Origin: Ampelomyces quisqualis
Taxonomy: Eukaryota; Ascomycota; Dothideomycetes; Pleosporales; Phaeosphaeriaceae
Direction of reading: 5' to 3'
Assembly: GCA_018398575.1 (NCBI GenBank)
Contig: JAGTXZ010000005.1
Location: 3,038,001-3,102,000 of the forward strand
Length of the DNA: 64,000 bases
The notes under the pieces are model-generated. The model had not been told where the DNA came from. It did not search any database and saw only the letters and a program-made list of their open reading frames with translations. This document shows, one piece after another, positions 58,640-64,000 of this stretch; within the stretch, counting starts at the first letter, position 1; every line of letters begins with the position of its first letter. The translations under genes were made by a program, and so were the position numbers.

Positions 58640-60650
58640 GGAATGCGAAGGGGCATTGACCTCCCGGAATATCGCTTCGATCAAGAATTAGTGATCACCC
58701 TGCTGGACCCGCAACTACCCTAGATATGCCAGCTCAATCTAGTGAGGCTTCGCATGCTATCCGACTTTCTACATCAAATGTGGCGACTGACCTCTCGCCT
58801 ACAAGGTCCCCTCGACGTACCCCGTGGCAGTTCAATCCCAACAACACCGCCACCTCTTCACAACCCCCAGCGCACGCCTCGCAATCCAAATCTCTGGAAC
58901 ACTCACTGGATCTTATAATGGTACCAGCAATCACACTTATTCGATTGCACAGTCCTGAGTCTTTGGGCAAGCCTGGCAACACCAAAAAGACTGTCATTTT
59001 TGTGCTGTGATTTGAATGCGGTACATGTAATGACGGCGTCTCGTTGGCGATGAAAGAGAAATACAGACTTTGGAGAATGCGATTTGAACGCATGTGTTGA
59101 CGAAACTCGCATGAAAATATTTTGCGCGGTGAAGAGGAGAGGCAAGGATGATGTGGGATGTCAGGACCATTTATTCGCAGCGTAGACATGAAGGAGGGAG
59201 AGTTTCACAGGGTATGAGTTACGAAATAGATCTTAGAGAATGCGTCACTCAACAGTAGTGAAGTGGCTTTTCTAGCGCTGAAGGAGATCATGTAGTTAGC
59301 AATGTTCAAAGTGTCCTCGACATGGTACCACAACGATCATTGCTCAGAGAAGCTATAACTTGGCGAAGTGTGTCTAATCCAGGACTTTGATTTCGGGCAC
59401 TTCAGCCATTCGTTGTAGCCCCGCACGTACTGTCCCCATCAAACCAAACCAAGTTTATGGACCAATCGTGATAAGCATCTTGGTACCCAAGACTACGTCT
59501 TCATGAAAATGACTTCTTGTAGGTAATCATAGTCGCCCACATTCCGGGCAACTACGCGAGCAGAGCTTCATGCTCTTGGGATTTGGGGTTCTAGTGCCTT
59601 GTAAAATTGCGATTTGCTTTTCTGTATCCATTCCAAAGTGTTTTCCGAGGGCGAGCGGAATCTCTGCTGGATATAATGGAACACCGTGTTCAGGGAAGCA
59701 AAGCCCGAAAAAGTAGCGCACAAGAGAACAAAAAATTTGGAAACTCTCGGGATAAATGGTTCGCCGCGATACAATCAGTATGTAAGAGAAGTTTGGTTGC
59801 ACTGGAATTTGTCGGACGGGGATTATCGCGACTTTACGGTATCCGTGCCTACTTCTTCAAGCTTTACCGTCGTCTTCGGGTCTCTTCATACGAGAACAAA
59901 AGTCGGTGGACATGCTTCAACTGTGTAGACATGCGAGAAATGGATTTGGATAGATCACATCACTTTTACTGCTCTTCATCTCTATACTTGCAGATCTGGG
60001 GGGCTACTACGGTGAGTCGATGTGAAAATCTGTCCGTGAACGGGTCCAATCAGTGTCAGGCACTATGGACCTTCAATCTAGAGGATATTCGAGTCAGCAA
60101 TCTCAACAGCTATATCATGAACTCTCGACATCGACAAACTTAAGCAATGGGGGCCTTGAAGAGTATGTTGACGGGAGCTGCGCATAAAACGCCAACCTTC
60201 GCCTATGCAAGCGATTATGCTATGGGTGCCAGCCAGAATATTGCTTTGCTATAACGCCGTATGAATACTGAACACGAGTATGCTCTTATGACTGAGAAGA
60301 AGCTAGCAACTTCCAAAAGTTGAAGACCAAAGTATTCATTCCGGCTCGTCATGATTGAGACTAATTCTCGGGACAGTATGGGCTACTGTATTTGGCGGGT
60401 TTGTTCCTTTCATGTTCCCGAAGAGACAACCGTGCTTCTCTACACTGGATTATAAGGTACAGCTCATTTGCTTCCTCTCTTGGCTGAGCAGATATTCACC
60501 AACCTTGGAAGAATACACAGTGATTCCAGACGAAGTTCAAAGTGGGGATGAAAGTAGAACGGGGCGCTCTGAAGTTGGTGCATCGCTGATAAAGTGCGTA
60601 CATAGATGTGCTTGTTCATTCGCCTCACTCTGCTTCCCTAATCATGTGCT
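58640..60650. other. About 2 kb of single-copy-type sequence with no recognised gene
   Basis: Normal composition. Several overlapping frames are open: 59607-60143 (+, 178 codons), 58734-59189 (-, 151), 60355-60669 (+, 104) and 58726-59010 (+, 94). None shows a domain, and they contradict one another on opposite strands. The + strand piece 59607-60143 is the longest and is a possible hypothetical gene at low confidence. The interval 59551-59601 looks like a decayed tRNA 3' half (see findings). Confidence 0.5.
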
Positions 60651-60652
60651 AT

Positions 60653-62113
60653 TCACACAGAAGCCTTGACAGACTTGATTCCAACCTCCGCCATCTCTGC
60701 ATGTGACTCATTCTGCTCCTTCTCAACCACATCTGTCAGACCAAGATACTTCAGGTTCGCTGCCCAACCTAGATCATCTCCAAAATATCCTTCCATAATC
60801 TCCACCCCGTACTTCATGCCATTTGTTGGATCGTAAGTTAGACACTGCTTGCCGACTGCAAGACCGATGACCGCCGCCCAAGCTGGCAGCTCCGTCAAAT
60901 TGTGCTTCTCCTCGGATGCGGATAACTCGGAGTTCAACATCGATGCGTAGATGTTTTGTGCAGCTGCTTGGCCCATCACTGTCGCACTACCAGCACGCTT
61001 GATACCTGACCAAGCGATTACATCGCCGACGCCGTAATGCGAAGCAGCGTTGGGGATAGTGTCTTTGAACATGAGGGACTGATGAACCATGATCTCCTTG
61101 TCGTCGTTGAGGCATGATTCCGGCAGGACATCAGTGGTGGGTGTACCTTTCTTCGTGGAGTCGATGACGAAGTCTGCTGTGATGATGCCGCCGTTCGCCA
61201 AAGTGACCTTGTATTGGCCGTTAGCCTGCTCATCGATTGTTGCCCGACTGCCGAGTACAAGATCTACACCTTCTTCTTCAAGGAGAATACGAGCGCGATC
61301 CTTCACATCTGACGGAAGAGGCTCGGATGACAGAACTTCTGACCGTGAATGGACAAGTGTGACGCCGATCTTGGGGTAGTAGTTCTTGATCTCGGCTGCG
61401 AATTCTACGCCCACGGCGCCGGCGCCAATGACGACGACTCTCCTGCCTTCGTGCTTGGTTGCATCACGGCCGGTAATTTTCTCAATGAAGGCTTTGCCAT
61501 CTTGAAGATACTCTGCGTAGCTGCCAGACTTAGGCACAGCCGGCCAGTGTCTCTTCAGGCCGGTCGCCATAACGAGGTAGTCGTATTCTTGCTTTTGCAT
61601 CTTACCATTGCGATCGCACCATTCTGCGACTTTGGCCTCAGGGTCGACCTTCTTCACGCTACCGTGCTTAAAGTGTAGGTTAGAGTGCTTCAGCTCGTTC
61701 AAACGGCTGAACCTTCTCCACATGTGACCTGTGTATTTTGGTGTAACGTGTGCTAGTGGTGCGCCGACGGAGTGGACTAGAAAGTAAGTTAGTCAGGACG
61801 CAAATTTCATGCATGGTGGCGCTGTGGATCGACAAGCTTCGCCATCATCGAAAGCACGAAAATTGGCGAATTGCGAAGATGACGTACAGTAGCCATCGCG
61901 CTCGTCAACGACGGTTATCTCGACCCCTCTGTTGCTCTTTGCGCCTTTGAAATCTGGACCAGGATAGACTGATTCTCTCGCTCTGCCATGGGCATATTCG
62001 AGTAGATTTATGACGGCGGAGATGCCGCCATATGCGCAGCCTACGACGAGGACTCGGTGTGGATTCGACAGACTGAGAGTTCCCAGAGCATCTGCCATGT
62101 TTGATGGTCTCAT
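60653..62113 (-). CDS. FAD-dependent oxidoreductase of the AIF/AMID type (pyridine nucleotide-disulphide fold)
   Basis: Two exons: 62113-61888 and 61776-60653, giving 449 aa. The intron 61777-61887 (111 bp) has GTACGT at its 5' end, a GACTAAC branch site and TTTCTAG at its 3' end; splicing restores the expected D-E-R-D-G-Y-F-H-S-V-G-A-P. The protein has an N-terminal Rossmann FAD motif (V-L-V-V-G-C-A-Y-G-G, where the motif usually has G-G/A-G), a second nucleotide-binding motif V-V-V-I-G-A-G-A-V-G-V-E for NAD(P)H, a M-A-T-G-L strand and a late G-V-G-D-V box near the FAD ribityl site. Family members oxidise NAD(P)H, often as mitochondrial or lipid-droplet reductases. I see no targeting peptide. 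M6 (62098) is an alternative start. Gene intact. Confidence 0.9.
61777..61887 (-). other. Intron of the FAD oxidoreductase gene
   Basis: Canonical GT...AG with branch-point CTAAC 12 bases before the acceptor. It interrupts the Tyr/Phe codons just after the first Rossmann unit. Phase and protein continuity fit the family. Confidence 0.9.
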
Positions 62114-62178
62114 ATTGAAGAAGAATTATGTTAGTTGACAAGGCGGAGGAGTGTAAGGAAGAAAGATGCGAAGTTCAT

Positions 62179-62284
62179 CTGATAAGATTAAGAGCTCGGG
62201 GAATGATAGGCTTTGGGTCTCAACGCCGATTACCGACATATTTGCCAAGACATTTAGAGGCTTTATCAGATGAAAATTTTATCA
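62179..62284 (-). promoter_or_regulatory. Cluster of GATA-type sites upstream of the oxidoreductase
   Basis: TGATAAG at 62180-62186 and TTATCA at 62263-62268 and 62279-62284, about 65-170 bp before the start codon. Fungal GATA factors (nitrogen, iron and light regulators) bind HGATAR, often in pairs. Binding here is inference. Confidence 0.45.
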
Positions 62285-62960
62285 GATCTTCGCTCTAGCT
62301 CGCTTGGCCCACCCCGAGCCCCACCCGGGTGCTGACACCAATCGATCTCGAGGCATGTGACGCGAACGACTATGCTCAGTAAAGAAGGAGAAGAGGCCAT
62401 ATCCATCGTACTACGGCTCCAACTGCTGCGGAATTCCATGACAGAGCGGGGCCAAGTCCGTTCCTGCATGGTTGAATCAACCACGTGTTCGGCTTCATTT
62501 ATCGCGTAGCCACGATCGTAAGCACGACCTCTAAACTATGGGCACCAATTTCAACCATCAACGGGACGTGAAACATTTCTGGGCTTCTAGAGGCTAACAA
62601 TCCCCTTAACCAGTCCGATCTCGAGGTTTGCCGAGTCTTGTCATGTGCAGCAGACAGCAACGCCTGACAGCGGAATACAAAAGTGGGCGGAGTGGTTGCT
62701 TAGCCGCCATCCACAAACACAGGAGCCGCCTTGTAAGTGCTTGAATCAGTATGAGGACATTCATTGTTCAGCACAGAAATTCTCTGATGGTGACAGTACT
62801 ACCAGCGACGAGATAACGACTGCCAGTTTGTAGCGGAGCAAAAAAATCCTTCAGCTCCTTAAACTTAAGAGATATTTTCTACGACACAGTTACTATCCTA
62901 TCAATGGTACGGACGATAACAGAACTTTGGAGCCTCTTTTCAACAATGCAGCCTAGGAGA
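62285..62960. other. Intergenic stretch without a supported gene
   Basis: Two short frames (62266-62484 minus, 62645-62833 plus) show no domain or codon regularity. It probably holds the promoter of the oxidoreductase and the 3' region of the next minus-strand unit. Confidence 0.5.
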
Positions 62961-63230
62961 CTACAGTGACAGAAGGGACGATAATAGCCAGCTTCGATAG
63001 ATCGCCCACCACATGAGTAGTTGATGTGGTGAACGTATTTGTTTCTCTGGAGGATACGGGCGAGGCAGTTTTATCTTGCTAGGAGTAAGAACTTCAAGGC
63101 TAGAGAAGGGAAGGCTGATGGAGTCGCTCGTGGGAAACCTGAGGTTGCTAACGGGAGTGATGAGATCCTTGGGAGTGGTACGTACTCGGTGAACTAAGAT
63201 GGTGAGAAAAAGGACGAATGCCCCGATCAT
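62961..63230 (-). CDS. Possible small membrane-anchored or secreted protein (89 aa)
   Basis: Starts M-I-G-A-F-V-L-F-L-T-I-L-V, a hydrophobic N-terminus that could be a signal peptide or anchor. A Ser/Pro-rich middle follows (L-P-R-P-Y-P-P-E-K-Q) and a second hydrophobic patch at the end (L-M-W-W-A-I-Y). No cysteines and no family recognised. It may be the first exon of a longer gene or a chance frame. It lies 282 bp downstream of the metalloprotease gene on the same strand. Confidence 0.25.
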   Translation of the reverse strand: MIGAFVLFLTILVHRVRTTPKDLITPVSNLRFPTSDSISLPFSSLEVLTPSKIKLPRPYPPEKQIRSPHQLLMWWAIYRSWLLSSLLSL

Positions 63231-63512
63231 TGAACTGAGACAGCTGATGAAAGAGGGTGTAAAAGAAAAGGTGTGGGATCGCTTTTTAAGAGAATCGGAT
63301 CGTATTGATGGGGATGCTTGAGCTGGGGTAAGAGTTTCGTCTTTGTCTCACATTTGTGGAAGCAAGGAGCGTATTGAAAATAGATTTGATTCGTAGCTTT
63401 GATGTTCTACCGCATCGTGGATATCACCGACTCTATATTCCCATGTACCTTTTTCCGTCCAGAGCAGCTCTCGGGGTTTAGCTCCAAATCCTAGGCACCG
63501 TAGTCTTCTCAT

Positions 63513-64000
63513 CTAGTTTGGGTTTGACCAAGCATACAACAACTTTATGCCCTTGATGTCCTCTTCGCTAGGCTCAAAGTTCGTGTACACGAACTCCAGA
63601 TCGTCCTTGTCGAACTGCGCAGGCGGCCAGAAGTCTGGATCACGGTCATACCAAAATGTCAAGCGCACATACATCTTCTCTTCATCGCGATTCCAATGAG
63701 CTGCGTGAGAGTCGTAGTGCATGATGGAAGCCTCATCATAGTCACGCTCCGGATAGTTCTGAATCCAGTACCACTTCTCGCCGAGGACATTGCTGGCGGG
63801 ATCAAGGTGATTGGTCGTGTCAAAGTTGTTGATGTCGTGGAAACCGTAGGAGGCCGCGAGAAGAGTGTCGGCACAGACTTGGTCCATAGTGTGCATGCCG
63901 GCTTGATCCACGTTCACTTTGGCAGCCTCATAGCCTGGCAAAGCTGGGCAAAAGAAGCGGACGTAATGATCGCGATCGGGACGTTGATGCTCGTGCCAGA
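63513..64000 (-). CDS. Astacin-like (M12A) zinc metalloprotease, 3' part
   Basis: The gene enters from the right edge. The visible 162 codons begin W-H-E-H-Q-R-P-D-R-D-H-Y-V, which is the second half of the astacin zinc site H-E-x2-H-x2-G-x2-H-E-x2-R-x-D-R. The third His ligand is therefore present, and the H-E-x-x-H part lies just outside the window. The Met-turn is S-I-M-H-Y (about 63717-63731), with the conserved Met and Tyr. The C-terminus has several Asp/Trp residues and ends L-L-Y-A-W-S-N-P-N. Fungal members are usually secreted endopeptidases; a signal peptide cannot be judged here. An ATG at 63941 is internal, not the start. Stop at 63513. No in-frame stop or RIP signature. Confidence 0.85.
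   Translation of the reverse strand, partial: WHEHQRPDRDHYVRFFCPALPGYEAAKVNVDQAGMHTMDQVCADTLLAASYGFHDINNFDTTNHLDPASNVLGEKWYWIQNYPERDYDEASIMHYDSHAAHWNRDEEKMYVRLTFWYDRDPDFWPPAQFDKDDLEFVYTNFEPSEEDIKGIKLLYAWSNPN

Noticed and set aside
59041..59110. A minus-strand tRNA suggested by ATGCG-ATTTGAA-CGCAT (T-arm-like)
   Set aside because: The arm folds well, but no matching acceptor, D or anticodon arms are found nearby.
58734..59189. 151-codon minus-strand frame
   Set aside because: No domain, overlaps a + strand frame of similar quality, no start context or intron support.
61018..61678. Several + and - frames inside the oxidoreductase
   Set aside because: Shadows of the real minus-strand coding frame.

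Overview
The window comes from a filamentous ascomycete, most likely a Dothideomycete-type genome (the class is inference). It has two compartments that meet abruptly near position 57,000. Positions 1 to about 57,000 are an AT-rich, gene-free block of nested transposable elements, heavily mutated in a way typical of repeat-induced point mutation (RIP). Matched LTR pairs, wherever compared, differ only by C/T and G/A changes. Old coding frames are broken almost only by TAG and TAA. The trinucleotides TGA, TGG, TCA and CCA are nearly used up. Positions 57,000 to 64,000 have ordinary base composition and hold fungal genes.

The nesting can be dated by which element interrupts which. The oldest element is a Ty3/gypsy polyprotein (called GypA here) at 1-1602, 8615-10736 and 52861-54412. 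It was split by GypB (1608-8609, 282-bp LTRs, TSD GATAC) and by a 42-kb terminal-inverted-repeat element, PlaA (10737-52858, TSD GA). Removing PlaA and one GA copy restores the GypA RNase H reading frame. PlaA carries the ruins of a Plavaka-type (CACTA/EnSpm-related) transposase on + at about 45.6-48.5 kb, short subterminal repeats, and undescribed helical ORFs. It was invaded by a minus-strand Ty1/copia element (CopA, 14702-29364, TSD TTATT), which contains gypsy element GypC (19120-26235, TSD CTTAA). It also holds gypsy element GypD (30676-38621) and a pogo/Tigger-type transposase remnant (about 38.6-42.1 kb, minus). Two about 850-bp non-autonomous derivatives with PlaA ends sit at 39347-40192 and 54415-55279, both with TA TSDs.

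The LTR elements share an unexpected trait. Each has an additional ORF between pol and the 3' LTR, antisense to gag-pol in GypA, GypB, GypC and CopA. It carries a short Cys-rich signature (C-x2-C-x4-7-C-x2-V, often seen with Tyr where RIP would turn TGY to TAY) next to basic or coiled-coil sequence. This is the best candidate for an undescribed conserved component.

The gene-bearing end holds a broken ankyrin-repeat gene at the boundary (about 57.3-58.6 kb, +), a two-exon FAD-dependent oxidoreductase of the AIF/AMID type (60653-62113, minus, 449 aa) with GATA-type sites upstream, a doubtful small membrane or secreted ORF (62961-63230, minus), and the 3' part of an astacin-like zinc metalloprotease (63513 to beyond 64000, minus). 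Names GypA-D, CopA, PlaA and MITE-1/2 are local labels only. Coordinates of decayed coding regions are approximate; LTR, TSD and TIR coordinates are read exactly.
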